DNA from: Odontesthes bonariensis
Taxonomy: Eukaryota; Chordata; Actinopteri; Atheriniformes; Atherinopsidae
Direction: 5' to 3'
Assembly: GCF_027942865.1 (NCBI RefSeq)
Contig: NC_134520.1
Coordinates: 6,087,501 to 6,151,500, forward strand
Length of the DNA: 64,000 bases
This document shows, piece after piece, positions 33,406 to 44,812 of the stretch. The position numbers were made by a program, and so were the translations under genes. The first letter of the stretch is position 1. Each line of letters begins with the position of its first letter. The notes beneath the pieces are model-generated. The model did no database searches. It saw only the letters and a program-made list of their open reading frames with translations, and was not told where the DNA came from.

Positions 33406-36400
33406 TCACGATGACTGCTCTGACTCCATCACCAGCTGCTCTGATTGGTCAGACTTTGACCCTAAGCTGCTTCCCAGGAACTTGGACATTGTCCTCACGA
33501 TGTTCTCGCCCATACCGTGGATGTGAGTGTCCAGTTTCTGCAGCAGCTCATCGGACCGTAAGTTTTCTTCCTCCAAGAAACGAGTGACCATGCCGTGTGC
33601 AGGTGACACTGACAGAAGCTCCTGGGAGGGAAGAAAAACACACGTCAGGAGGAATTCTTGCAGCACAGTCACCGCAGGTTATATTCTTCTAGCTGCCTCA
33701 CCTCTGAAGAAGGAGAGGAAATCACTTTTTCTCTGGATGATGAGGTCAGAGATTCTTCTGAACTTGAGCTTCGTCCATCAGCAGCAGATTCACCAAGACT
33801 CAAAGCTGGCACTGAGATTCTCCTGATCAGTCTCGTACTGCTGCTGGTGCAAGAGGAGGAGGAATGTGGCCTGTTTTGGGTCTGGCTGCAGGTCTGCTCT
33901 GTCGGAGACCGAGACGGGGTCTGAAGCTCTTTAAAGAGCCTCTGGATGTCCCTTTCAGAGCGAGTTGTGCTTTCCCGGGGCTTACCCTTCATGGCCTGCA
34001 TGTCTACCTGAAGCCTGCAACGACAGGGTTTCGTAATGGTCAGTCCTAAAATATTTCTGTGTCTGTATCCATTTGTATGTCTCATCTACCTGTCATCAAC
34101 AGGCTGCCACTGCTCAGTTGTGGTGTGACTGAGCAGAGCATGTTGATTATCCTCCTGAAACGTCTGCTGGGGAACATCATGCTGTGATTGCATCGTAGCA
34201 AGTGCCTGCTTTAACCGACAATTCTCCTGCTCCAGGCTGCTCAGGAAAGACACGTAGCTCTCTCTCAGTGAAGTTAACGGGGGATCCCTCTTCTGAGGAG
34301 AGAAAAGAGATTTGCAAACGAGCACAGAGGGCACCTTAGGAAAAGAATCCTGGCTGCTATTGTCTGTGAAACTGTGTGTGTGTGTGTGTGGGTGGGGGGG
34401 GGGGTACATAAATCTAAACACACAAACCTCGGCTAAGTGAGACTGCATGCTTTGCAGCATACTCTTCAGATGACAGTTCTCAGATTGTAGAGTCTCCAGC
34501 TGGACCTGAGTCATCTGAGTAGGAGAACAAAAAGCAAAAACAGAACTGGTTTTAATGAACCTGTGGTGTATGCGATGAAAAAGTGCATTTACACCAGTGG
34601 AAGATTATTAGGACGGGGGACTCAGTTTCTCACAAAGAACAGATGAAGACTGACTATCAGAAAAACATTCTGAAAAAGTCCACAATGAGAGAATGTGATG
34701 CTGAAAGTTGTCAGCAGGGGGCACCAACACAATTATTTATTTGCAAAATAATTATTATTAATTCCTTTTTTTTACTTAAGTACTTATCATGGCCGGCAGA
34801 AAATGAAAAGAGAAAAGTAAATGGGAATGGGAGTTGTTAAAAGAGAAGTTGAATTGAATTCCTGCTTTACTTACAACCAATAAATGTAAGCTTGATTTAT
34901 GGTTCAGCATTAGATCAATGCTAAGATTATGGTGGAGCCGTAGGAGCTCCAAAGGATGTGCTGGAACGACACCTTGTGTTGACACAGGCCCCTACAGCAG
35001 GGTTTGGTCTGCCTGGTTTGTGCAGAATATTGCTTTGCACAGAGTTAAAACATCTGTCAATCAAAAATGTGGAAGGCTGTAGTTTTATCAAACTTGGTCA
35101 TTATGTTCATTACAGCAAATTTTGCTGTATGTCAACATGCAGTGAGTCCTCAGAGAAGGCCAGTCCAGCACCAGGACAGCAATAGTCATTTTATTCTATT
35201 CTAACGCAATAACAACCATTCTACTCTTATCTACATTTCACACAGTGCAACTTCTTTGGAAATGGGGTTGTAAATCATTTCAGAGCCACAGTGTTCTTGA
35301 CTCACTTTGAGCTCAGTTCCCCTCTGTTCTGCTCGCTTCACCTCGCCATGAAGCTGCTGCTTAATGCTGGATGAGGAGCTGCTCAGTGTGGCGATGCTGA
35401 GGTCACGCTGGTGCAGTTCACCGGTCAGCTTCGACACCTCCTTTCTCATTCCCTCAACTTCACCACTGTGAGTCTGCCTGGCCCTTTGAAGCTCCTCTCT
35501 GAGCTGTACAAGAAATACAGCGAGGGGGGATAAGCTGATACGGTACCGATGTCAACGGTTAAAATGAAAAAGAAAGTTGAGTGTATAAGAAAGTCAAGGG
35601 AGCATTTTAACCTTTTTCATTTCAGCAACAGCGGAGTCACATTCCGCTTTAAGGTCTCTCAGTTCTTGCTCCGTCTTTGAGTCGTCACTTCTCTGTCTGC
35701 TCACACTCTCCAATCTGAGCCCAAGCAAAAGAAACCGATCGATGAATGTGTCCATCGATACGTACAAAGAATGGAACATATTTGTTGTCACTGAGTAGAT
35801 AAACATGATTTCATCTTTTACTTCAGGGTGGGACCAGCAACATTTACCTCTCTTTGACACATACAAGTTCAGCTTTGAGGTGGACCTCGCATGCTTGAGC
35901 ACACTGAAGTTTGGCTGCAGTTCGCTCCAGATCTAGTCTGAGGGTTTCCACACCAGAACAGCCGTGAGCTGCCAGGCAGTCCTCCAGAGAGCTGAACACA
36001 CAAATAACCAATAAACACCTGCAAGACTGTGTCATGTCTCAGCATTTCTTATAGACCACCACAACTGCCTCGTCCTGCTTACAGTGTTGGTATAGACTGC
36101 CCCCTTGTGTTTGTGGGGCTGCACTACACCACAACAGACTGAACACATTGGAAGTCCACCTACTGAATGACGTGATCTTTAGCCTGCAGCAATTGTTTGA
36201 GTCTGACAGCTTCATTATGAAGCCTTTGGTGCTCGAGACTGGTACTCCTCACAAATGTGACCTGGGAGTCCTGCGTAGCATGGAGCTCCTCCCGTACCTC
36301 TGACAGTACCTGTGGAAAGTAGATTCTGATTGGATAATGTTTCAACATGCTGGACTGCACAAATAGGATCGTCACTTTGCTGTTGCTGAGACATTCAGGT

Positions 36401-37978
36401 CCTTCACTTAAGTTTGTTTTACATATTTGTGCAAAGCTGCCATCTTATCATTCTCTGCAGAGGGCACAAGCTGTTATGACTTGATCACTTTCCTGATGTA
36501 AACTGGTGTGTTATTGTGATTATGTATACAACTAAAAGCTTTCCATGTTCCAGAAGAGGAAATATTTTCCAACAGCCTGGCACCTGTCTGTGCGTAATAA
36601 ATTTGTTTTATAGTTTATTAACACTGCTTGCACATGTTTCCGACACACTACTAACCTGCTCCTCTCTCTGGTACTGTCCCAACAATGTCTCAAATGGTTT
36701 GAGGCGATCCAGTTCAAGCTCCTGTGAGTGCAGGCTGTCCTGAGCCTTCTCCAGCTGAGCATGCAGAAGCTGCACCTCCAAGCAGCACTCCCCGTGCTCC
36801 CTCTCTACTCGCCGCTGGGACTGAAAATCATGTGACAGATATTAATCCAGCTTTGAATTCTGTCTGACTTTGCTTTAATGTGTTAAAATTACAAATGTGC
36901 TTTCTACTTTAATGTGTGAGAGCTCATCAATCAGGTTCCTATTCTGCGCCTCCAGTGCTGTCACCTGGTTTTGGTACTTGGCATGCAACTGCTCACACTC
37001 TGCAGAGCGCTGATGACATTCCTGGTGGAAGATGTAAAGATGATTATGATACTCATTACTAGCAGATGGTAGGTAAGGGCCATTTGGACAGGATTACAGT
37101 CATTTTCAGGAAGCCAGGTCACCTTTGAAAGGCCCGTCTCTTTCATTCCTCCACTTGTCTCCTTGAGCTGTTTGCGCTGAAGCTTGTGGTAACTTCTCTT
37201 CAATTTATCCAACTGCAGGAAAACATTTTCATAATGATTTTCTCAAACCACTGAAATGCAAGTATTATTCCAAGAGGAACAGTATTGTTAAATTAATTTG
37301 AGGGAAAAAGCTAAATCTATCGGTAGTTCAAGAGACAAACTGTTTGTGTGTTTGCCTGTCTGTGCAGTGGACGAGCTGTTTCACCTCTTCCCGGACGTTC
37401 TGCAGTTGTTGCTCATACTTGGCAACTAACTCTGGACGACCAGTCTGGATGTCTTCAAGCTGCTTGCGAAGTAATCCAATCTATAATGATTGAAGAAGGT
37501 GTTACTGCAACAATGAGTCTTGCTGAGTTAGATACTTTAAGAAAACACAACAATATGACTTTCTTAGGTCATCTTCTTCACCTCAAGATCCCTTCTTTCA
37601 ATGATATTTTTTGAGGTTGAAAGTTCCTCTTCTCCACTTTTCAGCCTCAACTCCATAGTCCGGATTTCAGTCTCCCACTCTTTCTTCTGATGATTGATCA
37701 TAATGTCAATCTGTCGCATCAGCTCCTGAAGCTCTGGCTCACATGAGGACAGGACAGAGCTGGAAGGCACACACAGAAAACGAAAACCTGGTGATGTTTG
37801 TGAGATTCGTTGAATTAAAACATAGGGCAACCAAAGACAAACAAAAAGGTTGAAATATCTGGAAGATCTCACTGTTTGTTAAGATATTAAACAACCTGAA
37901 GTTAGTTAGTCACAGGATTTCACAAGAGTCCATTTACCTTAAATCGGGATTCTGCATTGATTTCAAAGAAGCCTCCAT
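33406..37978 (-). CDS. cep63: Centrosomal protein Cep63, complete 14-exon coding sequence
   Basis: Cep63 is a coiled-coil scaffold of the mother centriole that, with Cep152, recruits Plk4 for centriole duplication. Coding exons, in minus order, are 37978-37938, 37759-37582, 37480-37385, 37212-37123, 37021-36908, 36820-36656, 36309-36164, 35991-35848, 35714-35612, 35503-35306, 34514-34428, 34292-34090, 34014-33702 and 33621-33406. All junctions are GT/AG and phases agree. The sum is 2094 nt, 697 residues, against about 703 in human. The start block [16 protein letters not shown], the middle [12 protein letters not shown] and the end [22 protein letters not shown] match CEP63 better than its paralogue DEUP1. 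Heptad-like charged sequence fills exons 2-12; exon 13 is Ser-rich. The gene is compact (4.6 kb) and has no repeat insertions that I can see. The start ATG is the first in the exon and aligns with the human start. Confidence 0.95.
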
Positions 37979-38440
37979 CTGGTTCAGTGTGTCTCTGTTG
38001 ACAGCCTTCTTTTTCACTTGTTGTAAAGGCTTTAGGCACACTTTAACGGGCCTCCCCCCTACGTGCTAAGTTAACTAACTTAGCTTCGGTAACCTCGACG
38101 TTGTAAGTTCTCCTTTGTCTTCTGAGTTGAGCTACAACGACTTACTTTTGGACTGGAGCTGAGACTATGGGCTGTTCGCAGATATAGGTTAACATGGTTA
38201 ACAAACGTTTGAAGCTAAGATTAGCTTATTTCTATACGTCCAAATTTGTTTGTTGACATCAGTGAACTCTAGTTGACGGGTATTCTCCTGATGCAGGTTC
38301 AATGGCTTTCCTGATGTAAGGCGGTAACTCCACCCCCATTCTATGACGTCAGCACGTTATACGTTTAGCCCATTCTGATTGTACCGTTGCTCCAGGGATA
38401 AAAGTGGGACTCACGACGCTGTTAAGCCAAAAAGTACATA
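37979..38440 (-). promoter_or_regulatory. cep63: Presumed 5' UTR and promoter region of cep63
   Basis: The bases upstream of the cep63 start codon have no recognised repeat and no TATA box in an obvious position. Position relative to the first coding exon is the only evidence. The region may contain a non-coding first exon. Confidence 0.3.
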
Positions 38441-38643
38441 CATTCAATAAATGTTTTAGACGTTCTAGTGCTAGTTCTAACGCTTTTTAATTTTTTTTTG
38501 TCATCATTAGTCAAAATTTCGCTTCATCGTGACTGAGATTAGACAAACCATCCAATCGCTTGTACATCAATGGCAATTCCAATACAATTCAACTGCAATG
38601 CCCTGACTACAAAGTACTGTTGTACCGGCAATCATGAACACGT

Positions 38644-38715
38644 GGCTCGTTGGTCTAGGGGTATGATTCTCGCTTCGGGTGCGAGAGGTCCCGGGTTCAA
38701 ATCCCGGACGAGCCC
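38644..38715 (+). tRNA. tRNA-Pro, anticodon CGG
   Basis: The 72-base gene folds as a full cloverleaf: acceptor GGCTCGT paired with ACGAGCC, D arm with GGTCTAGGGG, anticodon stem CTCGC/GCGAG with loop TTCGGGT, and T arm CCGGG-TTCAAAT-CCCGG. The anticodon at loop positions 3-5 is CGG, reading proline CCG. The internal A box and B box (GGTTCAAATCC) are intact. No intron or encoded CCA. A TTTTT pol III stop lies at 38719-38723. Confidence 0.97.
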
Positions 38716-38718
38716 TTA

Positions 38719-38723
38719 TTTTT
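38719..38723 (+). terminator. Pol III terminator of tRNA-Pro (CGG)
   Basis: A run of five T begins four bases after the tRNA gene. Confidence 0.8.
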
Positions 38724-38875
38724 GTGGCTAGGATAAAATTGTCCGATTGCATATTTTATGCAAAGTAGTAAAACGTATCACTTAAGGCAGCCAATTGCTG
38801 CATTTAAAGTATTGACCGTTGCAAACCGAACTGTGTTAACACAGAGTTTACTTTGGAAGGTACAAACTGGAGGCC

Positions 38876-38896
38876 TTTTTTTTTTTTTTTTTTTTA
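38876..38896 (+). repeat. Poly(T) tract
   Basis: About 20 consecutive T, flanked by ACTGGAGGCC on both sides, a small direct duplication. Confidence 0.85.
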
Positions 38897-39235
38897 ACTG
38901 GAGGCCATCTTAACAAGCGTTTTTATTTTTAGTTGACGAACGGTAAGCATAGTATAACGACGGCGATCTTTCCGGGTTTACTCTAAAGCCGTCATAAGTT
39001 GTTGCAACTTTGGACAGATACTTTTACAAGAGATGTATGTCAATTATTTTGTGGTACCTTGGGACGAGACCATATAAGAGATATTCTACATCTCATCAAA
39101 ATATATAAGATATCGTCGCTGTCGGGCGGAAACCTCGTATGTCAAAAACGGCTATTTTTATATATTATATAATATAATACACACACTAGTGTTAATTTGT
39201 ACAGTCAAAATTTGATATTGGTCCAATAGTCTTAT

Positions 39236-39307
39236 GGCTCGTTGGTCTAGGGGTATGATTCTCGCTTTGGGTGCGAGAGGTCCCGGGTTCAAATCCCGGA
39301 CGAGCCC
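39236..39307 (+). tRNA. tRNA-Pro, anticodon TGG
   Basis: This 72-base gene is identical to the one at 38644 except for a single base in the anticodon loop, which reads TTTGGGT, so the anticodon is TGG (UGG), decoding CCA and, by wobble, other proline codons. All stems and both internal promoter boxes are unchanged. A TTTT terminator follows at 39312-39315 and a longer T run at about 39320. Confidence 0.97.
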
Positions 39308-39311
39308 ATTG

Positions 39312-39315
39312 TTTT
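39312..39315 (+). terminator. Pol III terminator of tRNA-Pro (TGG)
   Basis: Four T, five bases after the gene; a T8 run follows as a backup. Confidence 0.7.
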
Positions 39316-39940
39316 GCCATTTTTTTTAAGGGTTCAGTACTTAAACATGTGCTTCTATCCATCCAGATCTATAAAATTGTAGCTTACATGGAAAAGAACA
39401 ACACTGATCAAGATAATTATTACAGTTTGTCGTCCCCCCCTTTCCAAACCCAGTGTATCTTCAACTTCCCATACCCGTCTCTCCACCTGCCCTCCGTCAA
39501 ACATTGAACAAAGAGCGTCTGCACTACTCTGCTTCCCCAGCTGTTATTGGTAGGGTGTTGGCTGTGAGAAAGAGAGGTTTCTGTTCCGCCCCAACAAACG
39601 CAACAGACAGTGCTAACAGGCGGCAGACGAGCTCTCTGACCCTATTCAATGCACTGAGGCTGAGCTGCACACTCAGAGAGGAGGATCTGAGGAAGCACTG
39701 AGTTTGTTCTGGCGAGCAGTAAGAAGATTGTTGATGATACTATATATTGAATTGCATTGTTTAATCCTGTAAATATCTGGAATTTAATCATTCTGTAAGA
39801 CGATTTCCATTGTTATCCGACTTTAATTTTTTCCTTTGTTCATAATAAGACTAAATTCAGAATTGCACATCACTGTCATCTGTTCATCCAACTGAACAGA
39901 TGACATCCAACTCCAATTGGTTTGAATTGAACTATATTGT

Positions 39941-40016
39941 TGAAGTGCCTTGAGAAGACATTTGTTGTAATTTGGCGCTGTATAAATAAAACTGAATTGA
40001 ATTGATTTGAATTGAC
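39941..40016 (+). mobile_element. LINE 3' tail (Maui/L2-like)
   Basis: TGCCTTGAGAAGACATTTG, TTTGGCGCTGTATAAATAAA and GAATTGAATTG are the 3' end of the same LINE family seen antisense at 11132. Only the tail remains. Confidence 0.75.
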
Positions 40017-40258
40017 TTTAGAAAAAAAATATTTATAAATACTTATATGGAATTATTTTACATTTTTTTATTAATATATTTTTTTACATTTAGTTACAAC
40101 TTGTTATTCAACATGCTATTTGATTGACAGGCAGAGCGTAGGAATTGGGGACCTGCTGCAGTCACCAGCTTTGACTTTGGCTCCACAAAGTCGGGATCTC
40201 CAGACAGACTTTTCACTGGGACTCTTTGATCATCCTAGTCCACCGATCCAGCGTGACC

Positions 40259-41263
40259 ATGGTTCTGTGTGAGGATGGCGAGTGTAGCGTCTGCCTCTTG
40301 CCATACTCCCGCATGGACAGGATCCCCCGGGTGCTTCACTGCAGGCACACATTTTGTGAACCATGCCTGGAGACAATGTCGCGGGTCCACAGTGGGCTTC
40401 TGAACGTGGCCTGCCCTTTGTGTCGCAGGGTGACCTGCATCAGCCGAGGCCGCAGCCTGCAGGAAGCTCTGTGGGTCGACACCAAGTTGTGGGAGCAGAT
40501 ACCAGAGAACGTGGACGTAGAGCCAGAACAGGAGGAGGAGGGGGATGGAGTGAAGCAAAAAGCTGAGGAGGAGAAGATGAAGGCTAAACAGCGGCCTTCA
40601 TTACAAGCAGAATGGTGGGTTCATTCAGAATAAACACATATTCGTAAACTGTCACACAAGGAAAAACACGTCTCTAATTTTGTCTCCTGGAATTTTGACT
40701 TTCGAGTACTGTTGTGCCTTGACTCTATACATAGGCGTGTGACATTAACAAACATAAATACGGGTGCTTTTCTTCCCCAAAACACTGTAAGCTGACATAA
40801 CATGCTGCGAGGAATGAAAATGTTCGAAATGGAAGAAAATGAAAACGGTGCCTCTTTGGAGCCACTGTTGAATTTGAAATTCCAACCATACCGAAGCATT
40901 TACACGTTAGTGCTAGGTGGTTGATTTGTCCACAGAGCTTCTCATTAGCACCTCAGCTCTGGAGCACCGCAGTTTGTTGCACAAGTTCAACATTGTCCTG
41001 TGTTACGTTATAGCGTTTCCTCGAGGTCTGCCAGAACCAAGCTCAGACTGCCTGCGTTCTTAAGGAAATTCAGTTTGAGAAAGCAACACCAAGAGAGTAT
41101 CGTCCCTGGCAGCAATGTGTAAGTTCTGACTTTGTGGTGAATGACTAGAATAACAGGACAGAGTCACATTATTTGGAAAAAGGGACTAATGCTTTTCTGT
41201 TTGTCTTTTTTTCAAAGGGAAATTAAATCCTGGCGCAGAATCTCAACTGATGAGACATTTTAA
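40259..41263 (+). CDS. Small C3HC4 RING-finger protein, three exons, probable E3 ubiquitin ligase
   Basis: Exons 40259-40614, 41014-41118 and 41218-41263 join in phase (356+105+46 nt) to 168 residues. Exon 1 ends at a GTGGGT donor, exon 2 lies between TATAG and GTAAGT, exon 3 follows TTTTTTTCAAAG. The N-terminus is the RING: CSVC, HCRHTFCEPC, then CPLC at residues of about 9 to 53, with the C3HC4 zinc ligands all present. PRVLHCRHTFC recalls the RNF182/183/208/224 group. Residues 80-115 are acidic and lysine-rich; the C-terminus is basic (LRLPAFLRKFSLRKQ) and ends SWRRISTDETF. There is no transmembrane segment. If intron 1 is retained the frame stops after 124 codons. A 5' UTR exon may start after TTGACAG near 40130. 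Family yes, orthologue unknown. Confidence 0.75.
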
Positions 41264-44200
41264 AGGAGAAAGGAGTTAGCCCAGGAGTGATGTGACAAGT
41301 GATGTTCAGCTCTCAGGATTTTCCTATGACAAATGCCACCAGAAGAACAGACCTAACTCTTTCGGTGGATAAGGAAAGTTGAGACCGTTGAGGAGCAGAA
41401 ATCCATTTGTGCTCATGTCAAGATACTGTTTTGTCCCCAGCCAAAGGTGCCATGTATCCCCATTATTTATTCTAGGCTTATTACTCCCAGCTGGTGCTGT
41501 GGGATTTAGTTCAGCTGTCCCAGTGGGGCTAATACCACAAGACCCCCTAAGAACAGATGGTCTCCTCCCCATCCCAACCGCTCAACAATGAACATAACTG
41601 ATTGTTTTCTTTATTTATGATAGCTAGTTGACAAAGCATTTTATAAAGCTATTTTTTAAATGAATATTTGTTGTTTGTTTTCATTCTTCTTTTCTACATT
41701 TATTCTGATCAAACCATGTGGCTTCAGGGGATGACTGTCATCTGAAAGAATCGTGAGCAAAGACACAACACTTGGATCGTTTACTAAAAAAAGAAGTATT
41801 TAAGTGAATCGAAAAAAACAAAAAAGATTAAGCCAGTAGGGAATTTCTGAATAATGATGTGAATATTACTTCTGTTGGCATGATATACAACAAAAAGCTG
41901 CCACAGAAGACTCACTCAGCTGTGAAAGTGGATTATAACATCCATTCATCAAGCATCTGGCAAATATTCCATGTTCGATGACATCAGAAAAACCAGATCA
42001 CTTTCATGGAAATGGTCTTTGTTCCGTCACCTTATGTGCCTCTATTTTTTAAAAAAACAAAAAAAAACAGAAAAATTAAGAACAGACAGCAGTTGCCATA
42101 GTGACATAGAGAAAGGGTACGCCAAGTAGAATTACTTTTCAGTTCTAGGCCATTTTTGTATTAAGTCATATTAAAGCCGGTATAATCTGTGCATTTGAAT
42201 ACATTAAGAAGTTTGTCAGTTGTCACACTGGTTTGGTGATGAACAGGTTCAAAGTGTCAGGTTGTTAAAGGCGCAGTCATATTTTGACAGATGCTGTTAT
42301 TTTGCTTTCAAATACATTTTTCCATTAAAAAAATCATATCCTCCATAATGACAAGCAAGAAGCTGAATCTGAGCTCCAAATGAACTGGCATCAGTAGTGT
42401 TGGTATCAACAAACTGAATCTGGACTGTTTGACTTGAAGAGGGCAGTTAACCTAAATAAAACAAACACAGTTGTTGTGAAAATGGCAGAGACCCAGTTTC
42501 AGTTTCAATGTGTATTTCCCGGCTCTGAGCACGGTCCCTGTTAATGCTGCTCCCTAAAATTATGAGTGGCTTGCCAGTGTTGGAATACATTGTCAATCAT
42601 ATGGTTTCATAAAAGTTGCAACGCTATCATACAGAAATACTTCATTAGAAATAGTCTAGCATTTGGAAGCTTTCTATAATATTTGAGGAAAGCTTTAACA
42701 GTAAAACCTGTCTTGCACCTATAAGTCATATTATGTATTTAAATATATTCATCTGCTTATCTTTTAATTAAAGCTGTCTGATAAATGTAGTGGAGCAGAA
42801 ATGTATCCCCCTGAAATGTGATGTAGTAAATGTTTAATGAGATACTCTAGCAAGAGAACAGCTACCTAAAAATTGTACTTAATTTAGTAACAATTGCAGT
42901 TTGGTTGGATCAGACAGAATATTAAGGCAGTAATTAGACCAATAGCCACAAAAATGTTTTACAACAGGAAACCCAGTAGCATACCGTTGTGCAAGTCTGT
43001 TTCCCCATAATTGTTAATTACATAAAGCAATTGCACATTCCATTTTGAGTATGCGTATTCCATACAAATACTTTTCGTTATGTGTTACTGTACTGAACGT
43101 TTAAATCTGAACAGAACTGTAAACTGATGCCTTTATCCAAACTGAGCAAGTTTAATGTACAGATGTTCCACTAAGTCCATAGGGTTGTGTTATATTATAA
43201 TACTATTACATTTTCCTGTTTTTTTTTTTTACAAAAACTGACAACTTGATGATTTTTGGTTTGTACAACCATTTATTGATGAGGGCTTCAAAGTAAGAGC
43301 GTGTAACCTTATAATATAGTGGGAAATACTTCAACAATCAGTAGTCGATAGGCTGGAAGGCAACAAATTGTTATCAGCAGTAGCCACATGTCATATAAAA
43401 CTAATACAAGCTCTACAGTCACATTTTTATTTATATCTAAAACTTAAATGTCTCTTTTTGTATCAACAAAATAATGCCACATGAGCATTTTTTGTGAAAA
43501 AATAAAGAAGCATCTGCTAGTTCTAGCTAGCTGGTAAATTAGCCTTATTTTCGGCTAAAGCTTTAACGCTTAAACTGCCCTTTCCAGTTTCTTGCATTAA
43601 AAATCAATATTTTCATACTCATAAATGTTGTCAACAAATTTTGTTATATATGTCAAATACAGCAGCTAAATATATTCGGTGGAGAGTGGAGACAAATGTA
43701 ACATCAGTTAAACTTATGCTGCTAAAAGCTAGCAAGGATAGCTTAGCAGTGGACCAGTAACAGCCGCCCCAAACTTCAGCTCCACTCAGCACTTTTTATT
43801 TTTAATAAAAAATTGGATGCATTTAAACAATATGTTCTCTCTCTATATAAAGATTAATAAATACATTTAGTATTAATGAGAACATATATTTGTTTACACA
43901 TTTGCCTCCAGATGTTAAGAGGAGTCATGTTTAAAAATGCATGGGCAAGGAGTGTTCAAACTGCAAATGTTTGTTTTTCTCACATCAAAAAAGCCTCTAC
44001 TTTCTGCCTTTCAAAGGGAAGATAAGCCAGGGGTTGTCCAGCCCAAGTAAGCAGCAAATGTGCTAAGATGAATTATAATATTTAAGACCACAACTTTAAA
44101 TTTGTATGCACAGATTTTTTTTTTGAAAGTTACACAAACTTACATCAAGACTTATGATTTTTAGGTCACGTCATTTGGTCGAGCTTAACAAAGAATACAT

Positions 44201-44790
44201 ATGTTTGAAGTCAGTTGTTAATATGTTCATGCATTCACCAGGAGCATTTAATACAAATTTCCCAATAGAGTGTGTGTATCGTTGTAGGTGGTTAACTAAG
44301 CACAATGGCCCACCTCTATGGGCTAATCCAGGCTTGGCCAACCGAGAAGGTGAACATATGGTTGTATCACATCCAGTCAACAGTTGAAACCGGGCGTATT
44401 AATGGAGTCAAAATAGAAACTGCACATGCCCCAACATGTACAAATGCTTGCCCACTACTTGTTTTGACCCGACTGTTTCATTACTGGTAACCTGGAAAAT
44501 CCCAGCATTGCATATTATATTATTTTATATTATTATTTAAAGTCTTAAGTCACGATAGGACTATGTTTTACAAAAAAGTATATTATTATTTGTTTTTAAT
44601 TGTTAGCAATGCACATTGTAAAATGTGCTCAGTTTGAATCGAATCAATCAAAGCATTGACATAAGTTAGAGGTTATTAGACCAGAGAACGATAGGGGAAC
44701 TGGTGAGAGTATAATTTAAAGACTATCTGTGCTTTTAAATTGTTAAAAGACAATTAAGTAAAATAAAAAAATAAATAAAAAGGCCCATTG
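41264..44790. other. Gene-free stretch between the RING gene and rab6b
   Basis: The first part is likely 3' UTR of the RING gene, of unknown length. Open frames on both strands (41324-41591, 44154-44490) overlap in opposite frames without motifs. I see no clear repeat ends; the sequence is AT-rich. Confidence 0.4.
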
Positions 44791-44812
44791 CAAAATTTGG
44801 TAATAAGACATC

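Noticed and set aside
33527-34049. Plus-strand open frames inside cep63
   Set aside because: They are antisense to exons 13 and 14, which have correct splice borders and family similarity.
33406-37978. Assignment of the coiled-coil gene to deup1 rather than cep63
   Set aside because: The N-terminal block, the SxxTRFLEEExLRS C-terminal block and the 697-codon length agree better with CEP63, and the neighbour rab6b fits the CEP63 locus.
40235-40558. 107-codon minus-strand open frame
   Set aside because: Antisense to the RING exon, whose zinc ligands and splice borders make the plus strand the coding strand.
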